A stretch of 64,000 nucleotides of DNA from Desulfobulbaceae bacterium (lineage in GTDB: Bacteria > Desulfobacterota > Desulfobulbia > Desulfobulbales > Desulfocapsaceae), in assembly GCA_024636345.1 (NCBI GenBank), contig JAGXHG010000031.1, forward strand, positions 62,001 through 126,000, read 5' to 3'. Positions 54,525-63,458 of the stretch are shown here, piece after piece. Below the pieces are notes generated by a model. The model was not told the DNA's origin. It saw only the letters and a list, made by a program, of their open reading frames with translations, and did not search any database. Both the position numbers and the translations under genes were made by a program. Positions within the stretch are counted from its first letter, which is position 1, and each line of letters starts with the position of its first letter.

Positions 54525-54585
54525 CCATTTGTATAGCCCAGCGTTTAATAATTAAATATTCAACGATACATTAGGAGAAATCATA

Positions 54586-54942
54586 ATGAAAAAAATGACT
54601 GTCCTGACTGTTTGTCTACTGCTTGCTTCATCTCACACTTTTGCAGCTGACCAAACCAACAGGGGGAATTCACAACATTCTGTACAGGTCCATGGTGAGT
54701 CACTGTCATTTTATTATAATAATGCCAGGGCAAAAGAGGTCTTTCTTGCCTCAGCCACAGACCATTTCAATTTTCACCCTGCAATCAAGGGGGTGGATGA
54801 CAGTTGGAAAGTGACCATCCCACTGAGCAAAGAATTTTCCTATTTTTATATCGTTGATGGAGAGATTACCATACCGGATTGTTCGAATACCGTGCTTGAC
54901 GATTTCGGAACAAAAAATTGCCTTTATGTCTCTGCCTTGTAA
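54586..54942 (+). CDS. Periplasmic CBM48-like protein, paralogue of the preceding lipoprotein
   Basis: This 118-residue protein has a cleavable signal peptide (MKKMTVLTVCLLLASSHTFAAD) and a domain nearly matching the upstream lipoprotein (SLSFYYNNARAKEVFLASATDHF, VTIPLSKEFSYFYIVDGEI, TVLDDFGTKNCLYV). A stretch of about 30 bases around 54414 and 54834 is identical between the two, which shows a recent duplication. AGGAG precedes the ATG. The signal peptide is shared with the gene downstream, not with the lipoprotein. Confidence 0.8.
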   Translation: MKKMTVLTVCLLLASSHTFAADQTNRGNSQHSVQVHGESLSFYYNNARAKEVFLASATDHFNFHPAIKGVDDSWKVTIPLSKEFSYFYIVDGEITIPDCSNTVLDDFGTKNCLYVSAL

Positions 54943-55011
54943 CCATTTGCATAATCCTACGTTTCTAAAATAAAGATTCACCAATATGTTTTAATTGAAG
55001 GAGAAACCGTA

Positions 55012-55983
55012 ATGAAAAAAATAACTGTTCTTACAGCGTGTATTCTGCTGGCATCATCTCATGCTGTTGCAGCCGACCTAACGAACGATGAGAGTACTCA
55101 ACTCCAGTCGCGGGAAGAGGCAACAATACACTACCAAGCCCGGCTCGACCCTGATGGTACACCTGCCATGCTTCAGGCCATGCAACAATACCAATTCAGA
55201 AATGAAAACACTATACGTGTCCGTAGTATGATCCAGGAGGCAAAACAGCAGGGCCTACCTACCTACCCCTTGATGAGTAAGGTGTATGAAGGAATCGCTA
55301 AAAAGGCGAACGAGGACAATATTGTTCAGGCGGTCAAAACGGTACAAAGCAGATATGAACACGCTTACCAGCAGGCAAGTACGCTTACCAAGGACAAGCA
55401 ACAAGCCAAGCAGTTGGGACAAATTATAGCCGATGCCTATACAGCTGGCCTGAGGGAGCAAGATTGTGCCCAGATAATGACTCAACTGCAAACCAGAACA
55501 AAAACAACAAACCAGGAAGAAGCCCAAAAACTCATGGTTCAAACCATGGCTACGGCCCGTATCATGGCACGTATGGGTGTTGACTCCACAACTGCTTCTG
55601 CAGTTCTTGTCAATGCTCTCCAGAATTCTTATCAGACCCGTGAAATGCTCACCCTACAGAATTCTTTTATCGAGCAGGCCAGGTATGGATCAGCCGAAGA
55701 TGTTGCCAGGGAGTTTTCTGCTGATATTAATAAGGGTGCCGCTGCATCAGAACTCGGTAGCCAATCAAATGCCAGCGGATCTATGGACGCTGGCTCCAGA
55801 TCTGGTAGTTCCAGTGATTCTGGCGGATCAAGTGGCGGTTCCAGTGGCGGATCAAGTGGCGGTTCCAGTGGCGGATCAAGTGGCGGTTCCAGTGGCGGTT
55901 CCAATGGCGGTTCCAGTGGCGGTTCCAGTGGCAGTTCCAGTGGCGGTTCCAGTGGCGGTTCCAGTGGCTCCGGAGGCCGTTAA
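55012..55983 (+). CDS. Exported protein with Gly-Gly-Ser-Ser repeat tail
   Basis: This 323-residue protein has a signal peptide almost the same as that of the preceding gene (MKKITVLTACILLASSHAVAAD) and a helical middle (about 25-250, Gln and Ala rich: QQGLPTYPLMSKVYEGIAKKANEDNIVQAVKTVQSRYEHAY, ...). The tail of 12 four-residue units (GGSS and variants, residues 271-318) resembles flexible or glycine-rich surface linkers. The family is unknown. It lies 69 bp after the second CBM48 gene and has its own GGAG site; it probably belongs to the ECF operon. Confidence 0.78.
   Translation: MKKITVLTACILLASSHAVAADLTNDESTQLQSREEATIHYQARLDPDGTPAMLQAMQQYQFRNENTIRVRSMIQEAKQQGLPTYPLMSKVYEGIAKKANEDNIVQAVKTVQSRYEHAYQQASTLTKDKQQAKQLGQIIADAYTAGLREQDCAQIMTQLQTRTKTTNQEEAQKLMVQTMATARIMARMGVDSTTASAVLVNALQNSYQTREMLTLQNSFIEQARYGSAEDVAREFSADINKGAAASELGSQSNASGSMDAGSRSGSSSDSGGSSGGSSGGSSGGSSGGSSGGSSGGSNGGSSGGSSGSSSGGSSGGSSGSGGR
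55822..55965 (+). repeat. Tandem 12-bp repeat encoding GGSS units
   Basis: Twelve 12-bp units, mostly alternating GGCGGTTCCAGT and GGCGGATCAAGT, form the 3' part of the exported-protein gene. All are in frame, so unit loss or gain would alter tail length only. Confidence 0.9.
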
Positions 55984-56117
55984 GCGAACCAAAGAGGTAT
56001 TGTATTCACTTTCTGTCAAGATGTATGTAGCAATCCCAGAACACAGACAGAAAAAGCGAAATAGACTATTCCAGTTTCAATGACATGATTGACAGTAGAA
56101 TAAGCAAGGAGGACAAC

Positions 56118-56813
56118 ATGCTTATGAATCGTAGGGCCTGCGAACGACATGCTACTATGGGGCTGATGTCCAGCATGTGGAATGGAAAATCTGCCTGTAT
56201 TGGCGTTATTGAAGATGTTTCAGTCACCGGAATTCGAATATGCCAGATTCCGTCACATTTTGATGAGCATTCCCGAAAATGTTTTAGCATCGTGCATGGT
56301 CCTCTCCAGGATTTCAAGCTCATGTTAAAAGCCAAGTGGAGATCGGAAACTAAAAAAGAGATGTATCAGATGATAGGCTTTCAAGTTGTTAATCCGACAG
56401 TCAACTGGAAGAAATTCTTAGCAGTAGCCCTTGCAAGCTCAGGAGTAAATGAAAGTTCACCTGACTACGGGACGGAAAACAATATGTTGAGAATGGACAG
56501 AAAACAAAATAGTTCTCCGTTTTATGAATCCAGACCGATAGTCAAAAGAAGAACCAATAATGAAGAACAAGATCCTTATAGCATAGCTCTCTTCCTTGCA
56601 GCATTGATCTCTAACAATACGACGTTCGCTCGTGGAAAAGGAGGTGATGGACACCACAGATACAGCATTGGAGAGTCAAGTTCAGGTACGCCTAGGTCCA
56701 ACAACATGAACAACTCAAGCGGAATAGAACAGCAGAATTGCTGTATGGAGCAAGACAAAGACATGGGCCAGGATAGGAGGGAGCGTAAACACTATCAGGA
56801 TTCCGAGGGATAA
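56118..56813 (+). CDS. PilZ-domain protein with low-complexity tail
   Basis: ATG 56118 follows GGAGGACAAC, giving 231 residues. Residues about 3-100 carry the PilZ pattern: RRACERH (the RxxxR motif) and EDVSVTGIRI (the DxSxxG motif), so cyclic di-GMP binding is likely. The remainder (about 105-231) is polar, Asn/Ser/Gln rich, with one Ala/Leu/Ile helix (YSIALFLAALISNNT) and no recognised fold; it may be a degenerate or unrelated extension. Its trigger could be the diguanylate cyclase at 9988 or any other in the genome. Confidence 0.68.
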   Translation: MLMNRRACERHATMGLMSSMWNGKSACIGVIEDVSVTGIRICQIPSHFDEHSRKCFSIVHGPLQDFKLMLKAKWRSETKKEMYQMIGFQVVNPTVNWKKFLAVALASSGVNESSPDYGTENNMLRMDRKQNSSPFYESRPIVKRRTNNEEQDPYSIALFLAALISNNTTFARGKGGDGHHRYSIGESSSGTPRSNNMNNSSGIEQQNCCMEQDKDMGQDRRERKHYQDSEG

Positions 56814-57026
56814 ATGGATACAGCTAAAGCAAAATACAAGACAAAACGAAAATAAAAGAACTTGGAGGCGGCGAATCCCACTGCACTGATCTTACCACCA
56901 AGAGAGATCGAGGCAAGATCCTTTATTGATCAAGATCCTGACCTGTTCACACTATCTTTACTGCCCACAATAGAAGGTAAATAAAAGCTGAGGAAGAGGG
57001 CTTTTATCAACAAAAGGAGGTTTACC

Positions 57027-57434
57027 ATGAAAAAGAACATAATAATCTCTGGTTTTTGTCTAGCGCTGGCCGCCAGTCCTGCTCTTGCCCACCATCCTGC
57101 TGAAGATATCGTGGACCCAGAGATCTACGCCATGATCGATGAAATGGTGTCCGATACCCCCCATGCAGATCTGGTATTTGATGACGACATGGGAACGACA
57201 ACAATCACAACCGATTCAGTCAGTGCCGCAGAAGATCTTATTGATGACGGGTTGCTCGCTGGCCTCTCCCTGCTTGACGATGACGTGACAGTCACCATAA
57301 CCTTCCCTGATGAAGTCATAACAGAGAGTCTCAGTTCTAAAAGTTCCGCTACCAATAAATGGAATGATGGCAAGGACTGGGGAGGACCGGTAATGATTAC
57401 CGTTGATACCCTGCTTAAAGTGGAGAATGACTAA
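57027..57434 (+). CDS. Periplasmic hypothetical protein, HHPAxDIVDPE type
   Basis: This 135-residue protein starts with a signal peptide (IISGFCLALAASPALA) followed at the mature N-terminus by HHPAEDIVDPEIYAMIDEMV, a motif that I have seen in exported proteins of sulfate and metal reducers, and an acidic body. The His-His near the N-terminus could be a metal ligand. AAGGAGG precedes ATG 57027. The function is unknown. Confidence 0.7.
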   Translation: MKKNIIISGFCLALAASPALAHHPAEDIVDPEIYAMIDEMVSDTPHADLVFDDDMGTTTITTDSVSAAEDLIDDGLLAGLSLLDDDVTVTITFPDEVITESLSSKSSATNKWNDGKDWGGPVMITVDTLLKVEND

Positions 57435-57754
57435 AAACCATCTGAGTTCTTAAAATAGTCACTAAAATTTTCAGGGGATTCGCTGGGCGGCAGAGAGAGA
57501 TCTCTGTCGCCTTACGGGTGTTCACAAGCTCACTTACTGTTTGCTCCCTTTCCTTGCTTGGGGCCTAAAATAATCGGCATCACGTTGTTGATTGCAACAG
57601 GTTCTGATAACAGGCATGCTGTCGAAGATTCTCCAGCAAACTTTGGCTGCATGACATAAAAGTTTCCAAAAACATTGTTTCTGGCCCCTTGCCAATATTG
57701 AATTTGAATGGGCAGCGGGAATTGCTTCCATAATAACTTTCAACAGGAGGGAAA
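57435..57754. other. Intergenic region before the diheme peroxidase gene
   Basis: These 320 bp have no supported gene. A hairpin (GGCGGCAGAGA around 57488-57498 with TCTCTGTCGCC around 57503-57513) without a U tract may end the preceding gene. The promoter of the peroxidase gene should be in the right part. Confidence 0.4.
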
Positions 57755-58852
57755 ATGAAAAGAACAATGCTTTACACAGTATTCTTTACTCTGATTTTTG
57801 GAGCGGGAACAGTTTCGGCTGTTCAGCTTACGCTAGAAGAACAGATGGGCCGACACGTTTACATGGACAAAGGGCTTTCATTAAACAGAACACAATCATG
57901 CGCTACCTGTCACCATCGCACGGCCGGGTTTGCAGATCCGACTAACAGCCGGGATCCTTACAATATAATGGTTTCTCTGGGGGACGACGGCACATCAAAA
58001 GGTGGCAGAAATGCCCCGACTTCAGCCTATTGCGGTTTCAGCCCGATACTGTATCAAGTGAACGGTGAATATTTCGGCGGCATGTTCTGGGATGGTCGTA
58101 AGACAGGAGAAGTCCTTGGCGATCCACTGGCAGAGCAGGCTCAGGGACCGCCATTAAATCCGGTAGAGATGGGTTTAGCGTTGCCGGGAGATGTGGTAAT
58201 CAGAGTTTCCGAGTCACAGTATGCGCATCTTTTTGTCAGTTATTTTGGACCGGATTTCTTTGCTGTTCTTGGAGATGACGACACTCCTGATGGCTATCTT
58301 GATGCTAAGGCCGATGCAGCCTACGCAGAGATTGCCAAGATGGTAGCGGCCTATGAGAGGTCGGCTGAGGTCACCGCGTTCACTTCAAAATTTGACACGG
58401 GAACCTTGACGGCCCAGGAAACAAAGGGACAGGAACTCTTTAGGGCAAATTGTTCTTCATGCCATACCGATGAGGTCGTTGGCAACGAGCCTGCCCCGCT
58501 GTTCACCAACTATGGATACGTCAATGTTGGTGTGCCGGTAAATACCAGGCTGCTGACCGTACCGGGTACGGTGTACGACGGTTATGATCTGGGACTTGGA
58601 CCTGTTGTCAATGATGAGGCCCAAAATGGCAAATTCAAGGTGCCTACCATGAGAAATATCACCAGGACGGCCCCCTATTCCCATAACGGTTATTTCACGA
58701 CCTTAAGGGAAATGATTTCCTTTATGAATGACAGGCGAGATCTGGTTCCAGAGGTGGATCAGAACGTGACCCTTGCGACAGGCAACATGGGATTAAGCGG
58801 ACAGGATATCGACGACATTTACGCCTTTCTCAATACCTTGACCGATAAATAG
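57755..58852 (+). CDS. Diheme cytochrome c peroxidase family protein
   Basis: This 365-residue periplasmic protein has a signal peptide (VFFTLIFGAGTVSA) and two CXXCH motifs: CATCHH near residue 50 (low-potential site) and CSSCH near 232 (high-potential site). It also has KVPTMRNITRTAPYSHNGYF, typical of bacterial cytochrome c peroxidase and MauG relatives. It should reduce hydrogen peroxide with electrons from periplasmic cytochromes. GGAGGG precedes ATG 57755, and a hairpin follows its stop. Confidence 0.92.
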   Translation: MKRTMLYTVFFTLIFGAGTVSAVQLTLEEQMGRHVYMDKGLSLNRTQSCATCHHRTAGFADPTNSRDPYNIMVSLGDDGTSKGGRNAPTSAYCGFSPILYQVNGEYFGGMFWDGRKTGEVLGDPLAEQAQGPPLNPVEMGLALPGDVVIRVSESQYAHLFVSYFGPDFFAVLGDDDTPDGYLDAKADAAYAEIAKMVAAYERSAEVTAFTSKFDTGTLTAQETKGQELFRANCSSCHTDEVVGNEPAPLFTNYGYVNVGVPVNTRLLTVPGTVYDGYDLGLGPVVNDEAQNGKFKVPTMRNITRTAPYSHNGYFTTLREMISFMNDRRDLVPEVDQNVTLATGNMGLSGQDIDDIYAFLNTLTDK

Positions 58853-58902
58853 CGTTAAGGAGATAAAAAGCCAAAGTTTTTAAGAGGCAGAAAAGAACTG
58901 TC

Positions 58903-58937
58903 AATCCGGAGTTTCACCATGAGCGAAGCTCCGGATT
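58903..58937 (+). terminator. Terminator after the peroxidase gene
   Basis: AATCCGGAG (58903-58911) and CTCCGGATT (58929-58937) form a 9-bp stem with a 17-base loop, with TTTTG at its end. It lies 50 bp after the peroxidase stop and just before the end of the convergent fumarase gene. Confidence 0.7.
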
Positions 58938-58956
58938 TTGTACGATGCACTTCCGG

Positions 58957-60474
58957 CTATTTTTTTCTGTAATCCCTTATTTTTTGCTGCCACAGCGCCG
59001 GCCCACTCTTATGTACTGACTCACCCCTGCTGTCCACGGCAACGGTCACCGGCATATCTTCCACCTCAAACTCGTAAATCGCCTCCATGCCCAGATCGGC
59101 AAAGGCCACCACCCGTGATTTCTTGATCGCCTTGGAGACCAGATAAGCAGCACCGCCCACGGCCATCAGATAGACCGCACCATGTTTTTTAATGGACGCT
59201 ATGGCGACATCCCCCCGTTCTGACTTGCCGATCATGCCCAGCAGACCTGTCTGGGACAGCATCATCTCGGTATATTTATCCATCCGGGTGGCGGTGGTGG
59301 GACCGGCAGGGCCGACGACCTCGTCACCGACCGGATCAACGGGACCGACGTAGTAGATAAATTTCCCTGTAAAATCCACGCCTTCAGGCAGGGGCTCACC
59401 CTGGGCCAGCAACTGCTGGATACGGCCATGGGCAGCATCCCGACCTGTGAGGATGGTTCCATTCAGGAGCAGGGTCTCACCAATCCGCCAGTCGGCAATT
59501 TCTTCACGGCTGAGAGTATCAAGCTGAACCCGTTTCACCCCTGGCCCCATTTCCCATTTAATCTGCGGCCAGTCCTCCAGATGCGGCGGCTCAAAATGTG
59601 CCGGGCCGCTGCCGTCGAGCACAAAGTGGATGTGACGGGTAGCAACACAGTTGGGGATCATGGCCACCGGCAGGGAGGCCGCGTGGGTGGGACAATCCTT
59701 GATCTTGACATCGAGCGCCGTGGTCAGTCCTCCCAAGCCCTGAGCACCGATACCTAAGCTATTGACTGCCTCATAAATTTCCAGGCGCAACTCTTCTATA
59801 CGGCTCACCGGCCCGCGTTCGATCAGTTCCTGAATATCAATGGGTTCCAACAGCGATTCCTTGGCCATCACCATGGCCCTATCAACCGTCCCGCCAATGC
59901 CGATGCCCAGGATTCCCGGCGGGCACCAGCCGGCGCCCATGGTCGGCAGAGTCTTCACCACCCAGTCAACGATGGAGTCGCCGGGGTTCAGGGTCACAAA
60001 CCTACTCTTATTCTCAGAACCGCCACCTTTGGCCGCGATGCGGATATCGACAACGCTGCCTGAGACAAGTTCCGTGTAAATGACTGCAGGGGTATTGTCT
60101 CCGGTATTTTCCCTTTTTCCCGCCGGATCAGCAAGCACTGAGGCGCGCAAGGGATTTTGAGGATTGAGCCAGGCCCGGCGCACTCCTTCATCCACCAGCT
60201 CCTGAATACTCAGATCCGTATCAAAGCGGCACTGCATACCAACTTTCAGAAAAACGGTGACAATGCCGGTGTCCTGACAGATCGGACGCCGGCCAATGGC
60301 TGCCATCCGGGAGTTGATCAGAATCTGGGCTATAGCGTCTTTGGCTGCCGGATTCTGCTCTTTTTCATAGGCACGGGCCATGGCCTGGATAAAATCGCGG
60401 GGATGAGCATAAGAGATGGACTGCAGGCTGTCGGCAATGGAACTGATAAAGTCTTCTGGATTGATGAGAGTCAT
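58957..60474 (-). CDS. Fumarate hydratase, class I (single chain)
   Basis: This oxygen-sensitive 4Fe-4S enzyme interconverts fumarate and malate. ATG 60474 gives 505 residues. The N-terminal alpha part has RRPICQDTGIV and GGGSENKSRFVTLNPGDSI; the C-terminal beta part has GRDAAHGRIQQLL, YYVGPVDPVG, VVGPAGPTTATRMDKYTEMML. Both parts are fused, as in FumA/FumB. An upstream TTG in the same frame is a weaker start candidate. It fits the anaerobic central metabolism expected here. Confidence 0.95.
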   Translation of the reverse strand: MTLINPEDFISSIADSLQSISYAHPRDFIQAMARAYEKEQNPAAKDAIAQILINSRMAAIGRRPICQDTGIVTVFLKVGMQCRFDTDLSIQELVDEGVRRAWLNPQNPLRASVLADPAGKRENTGDNTPAVIYTELVSGSVVDIRIAAKGGGSENKSRFVTLNPGDSIVDWVVKTLPTMGAGWCPPGILGIGIGGTVDRAMVMAKESLLEPIDIQELIERGPVSRIEELRLEIYEAVNSLGIGAQGLGGLTTALDVKIKDCPTHAASLPVAMIPNCVATRHIHFVLDGSGPAHFEPPHLEDWPQIKWEMGPGVKRVQLDTLSREEIADWRIGETLLLNGTILTGRDAAHGRIQQLLAQGEPLPEGVDFTGKFIYYVGPVDPVGDEVVGPAGPTTATRMDKYTEMMLSQTGLLGMIGKSERGDVAIASIKKHGAVYLMAVGGAAYLVSKAIKKSRVVAFADLGMEAIYEFEVEDMPVTVAVDSRGESVHKSGPALWQQKIRDYRKK

Positions 60475-60549
60475 AATAAAAATATTGAGGTGCAAAGAGA
60501 AGAGTGTGAACAGAAACAGAGGGCTCGCATGACACGTAAGCCAGGCCCT

Positions 60550-61494
60550 TTACTCCTGCGCCAGATTCCCGGGGTTACTCGCTCGGGTACTTCGCTCAAG
60601 TTTTACCTTGAGCTCACCGGATCGAAGATGAAGATCACGCTGGGGAAAGGGAATTTCGATTGACCGCTCCCGCAACTTTGTCTCTATGGCCCAAAGATAC
60701 TGGGCCTGAGCCTTGCCTGGCCTCGTCATTAAAAAGTATTCAACCCAGACAACGAGTTCAAAATTGAGGCTGCTGTCACCGAAGGCAACAAGCCAGACCT
60801 CAATCGGCCTATGGGGATCATTGAGCACGGTGCCTTCAACCTGTTTGGCTGCATCAATCACCGCCTCCCGCACCATATCCTTATCACAGCCATACGCCAC
60901 ACCGAATGGCACATGAATACGACGGTTCTTTTCGTTGAAACTCCAGTTGACAACCCTGCCGTTGACAAATTCCGAGTTCGGTACGATCACATCCACATTA
61001 TCACGTGTAGTGACACGGGTATAACGCAGGGCAATTTCACTGACCGAGCCCGTCACACCGGTCTGCAAATCAACAAAATCTCCAACCTTCAAGGTTTTTT
61101 CGAAAATAAGGATAATACCCGAAATAAAGTTGCTGAAGATGTTCTGTAAACCAAAGCCGATGCCGACCCCGATAGCACCGCCGATCAAGGCCAGACTTTC
61201 AAAGCTGATTCCAAGCCAGGAAAGGCCGATCAGGGTACCGCCAAACCATACCGCATAGCGAACCAGTCGCATCAAGGCATAAATGGTCGAGTCGTCAATC
61301 CTGAGGCTTTGTTTGCTGCTGAGCATCAGCCGCCGGATTCCATCTTCCAGGCGACTGGATGCCCACCAGGAACCAAACAGGATAGCCATAAGGCCAATTA
61401 TCCCCAGGAAGGAAAAAGAGGCGTCACCAACCGAAAACAAAGGTGTTCCAACCCATTTCATTATCTGGCTCAAGGCTTGTAAAACCTCATTCAT
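60550..61494 (-). CDS. Mechanosensitive ion channel, MscS family
   Basis: This 314-residue membrane protein has N-terminal helices, the pore helix region (LIGGAIGVGIGFGLQNIFSNFISGIILIFEK) and the beta domain (VGDFVDLQTGVTGSVSEIALRYTRVTTRDNVDVIVPNSEFVNGRV) that define MscS. It protects against hypo-osmotic shock. ATG 61494 is preferred because GGGAGG lies before it; a GTG six codons upstream is in frame. It is 55 bases after the antiporter gene on the same strand. Confidence 0.95.
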   Translation of the reverse strand: MNEVLQALSQIMKWVGTPLFSVGDASFSFLGIIGLMAILFGSWWASSRLEDGIRRLMLSSKQSLRIDDSTIYALMRLVRYAVWFGGTLIGLSWLGISFESLALIGGAIGVGIGFGLQNIFSNFISGIILIFEKTLKVGDFVDLQTGVTGSVSEIALRYTRVTTRDNVDVIVPNSEFVNGRVVNWSFNEKNRRIHVPFGVAYGCDKDMVREAVIDAAKQVEGTVLNDPHRPIEVWLVAFGDSSLNFELVVWVEYFLMTRPGKAQAQYLWAIETKLRERSIEIPFPQRDLHLRSGELKVKLERSTRASNPGNLAQE

Positions 61495-61567
61495 ATTGGC
61501 CTCCCTGCTCACTCATCTCCAGAAAACAACAAAAAAATGATACGCAACAATGCTTCCTTCCATCGAA

Positions 61568-63385
61568 TCATGCCTTTTTTCCCAGAAGTGAGGCGGCAGG
61601 GCGGCAGAGGGCAATCACTGTCGATCCCTGACCAGGCTGAAGCTTGCGCCCAGCCACCACCGGTACCAGATCCTTCTTTTCGGTCACCACGAAAAGAGGA
61701 ATGACCCTGTTCCCATGGGTTTCAAGATATTTTTCATAGGAGAATGCTTCCGTGATACGAGTCCTGCGGAACCTCCCCTCCTTGGCAAGACTATCAGCCA
61801 ACGTGCCGAAATTAACATCTTCACTAAAGAGGATCTGGCCACGCTGTTCATCTGAGGCGAGATGGCGCTCCGTGGCCATCGATTCTTTCATGGTCTGCAG
61901 CGAATAAATCTTGTTCCGGCCAAATTCATTGCGATAGTGCATTGCGGAGAGCGTATTCATCTCGGATCGTTGCGACAGTGCCATCATGCAGCCGATACCT
62001 GCCAGGTCAAGATTGCGGGAAGCGTGAGCCGATACCGGATTCCCCAGATAGGTGCGCAAACCAAGCATGCGCGCCTTACGGATATAATCGACACTGTGAT
62101 CGATCAAAAGCGTACGGAATCCATGCCGATCAAGTTCATGCGCCAGTTCGCGCGCTACCGGGTTGGCGCCGATAAACAGCACTCCTTTGGGCTCAGGCTC
62201 GGAAACTCTAAGCCAACGGGCAAGGGTTCCAGCGGTGAAGCTTTGCAGCACTACGGTAAAGAGGATAACAAGAAAGGTCAGAGAGACCAGCAGGTTGGCT
62301 TCGGCATAACCCGCACTTGCCAGTTTCATGGCAAACAGGGCTGAAACAGCTGCCGCCACGATACCGCGAGGCCCAATCCAGGAAAGCAACAGCTTATCGC
62401 GGATTGTCAGATCGGAACCGAACGTGGAAAAAAAGATATTCAAAGGACGGGCGACAAACTGGATCACCAGCAGTACTCCCACTGCCCCCAGACCGACATC
62501 CAGCAGCGCGGCCAGATCAATACGCGCCGCCAGGACAATGAACAGACCGGAAATGAAGAGGATGGAGAGCGATTCCTTGAACTCCAGCATATCTTCAATC
62601 GGCACCTGCTTCATATTCGCCAACCATATGCCCATGACGGTTACCGCCAACAGGCCCGATTCATGAGCCAGGACATTGGAAATAGTGAAAGCGGCAAAGA
62701 CAAACAACAGTGTCCCCATATTATGCAGATACTCGGGCATCCAGTGATGCCGGAGTACCATACCCATACCATAGCCAAAGGCAGCACCAAGAAGAGTGCC
62801 TGCGCCAACGACTTTGGTAAAGGTGATCAGCGTATGGGCAATGGCGCCGCCAGCCGCCCTTGAGACAATGAACTCAAAGACCAGCACCGCCAGCAGGGCG
62901 CCAATCGGATCAATGATAATACCTTCCCAACGCAGGATGTTGGAAATCGCGGTATTGGGTCGGACAGTCCGCAGCATTGGGACAATCACCGTCGGACCGG
63001 TAACCACCACCAGTGATCCGAACAGCAGGGCCATTTCCCAGCTGAGGCCCAGCATGAAATGAGCCGCGCTACCAATGATGCCCCAGGTAAGCAACATGCC
63101 GGTGGAAACCAAGCGGCGCACCACTTTGCCGATCCCCTTCAACTCAGCAAATTTAAGCGACAGGGCACCTTCAAAGAGAATCAGACCAACGGCAAGAGAG
63201 ACAACGGGCATCAACAGGGCACCAAACATGTGGTCCGGATCCAGCCAGCCGGTCACGGGCCCCGCCACAATGCCGGCGAGCAAGAGAAACAGGATCGCCG
63301 GCAGCTTGACCCACCAGGCCAGCCACTGGCTGGCAATGGCCAGCAGGCCTATACCCGCAAAGGCAATCATTACTGATTCAGACAC
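61568..63385 (-). CDS. Cation:proton antiporter (CPA1 type) with TrkA-N domain
   Basis: This 605-residue protein has an N-terminal membrane antiporter domain of about 400 residues (LILFEGALSLKFAELKG, VTGPTVIVPMLR, WEGIIIDPIGALLA, SWIGPRGIVAAAVSALFA), as in NhaP/CPA1 carriers. A cytoplasmic Rossmann domain of TrkA-N type follows (PKGVLFIGANPVARELAHELDRHGFRTLLID) and then a short C-terminal domain. The Rossmann domain implies control by NAD(H) or a nucleotide. The substrate is probably Na+ or K+. The start lacks a strong ribosome-binding site. Confidence 0.9.
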   Translation of the reverse strand: MSESVMIAFAGIGLLAIASQWLAWWVKLPAILFLLLAGIVAGPVTGWLDPDHMFGALLMPVVSLAVGLILFEGALSLKFAELKGIGKVVRRLVSTGMLLTWGIIGSAAHFMLGLSWEMALLFGSLVVVTGPTVIVPMLRTVRPNTAISNILRWEGIIIDPIGALLAVLVFEFIVSRAAGGAIAHTLITFTKVVGAGTLLGAAFGYGMGMVLRHHWMPEYLHNMGTLLFVFAAFTISNVLAHESGLLAVTVMGIWLANMKQVPIEDMLEFKESLSILFISGLFIVLAARIDLAALLDVGLGAVGVLLVIQFVARPLNIFFSTFGSDLTIRDKLLLSWIGPRGIVAAAVSALFAMKLASAGYAEANLLVSLTFLVILFTVVLQSFTAGTLARWLRVSEPEPKGVLFIGANPVARELAHELDRHGFRTLLIDHSVDYIRKARMLGLRTYLGNPVSAHASRNLDLAGIGCMMALSQRSEMNTLSAMHYRNEFGRNKIYSLQTMKESMATERHLASDEQRGQILFSEDVNFGTLADSLAKEGRFRRTRITEAFSYEKYLETHGNRVIPLFVVTEKKDLVPVVAGRKLQPGQGSTVIALCRPAASLLGKKA

Positions 63386-63458
63386 TCACTCTCCCTCTAT
63401 TCTTAATTTCGGGTCACTGTGAAAGAATGAGGAGTCTCTTGCTTTTGCTCTCTCTTCC

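Noticed and set aside
57534-57767. Minus-strand 77-codon frame before the peroxidase gene
   Set aside because: It overlaps the ribosome-binding site and start of the peroxidase gene and has no coding features.
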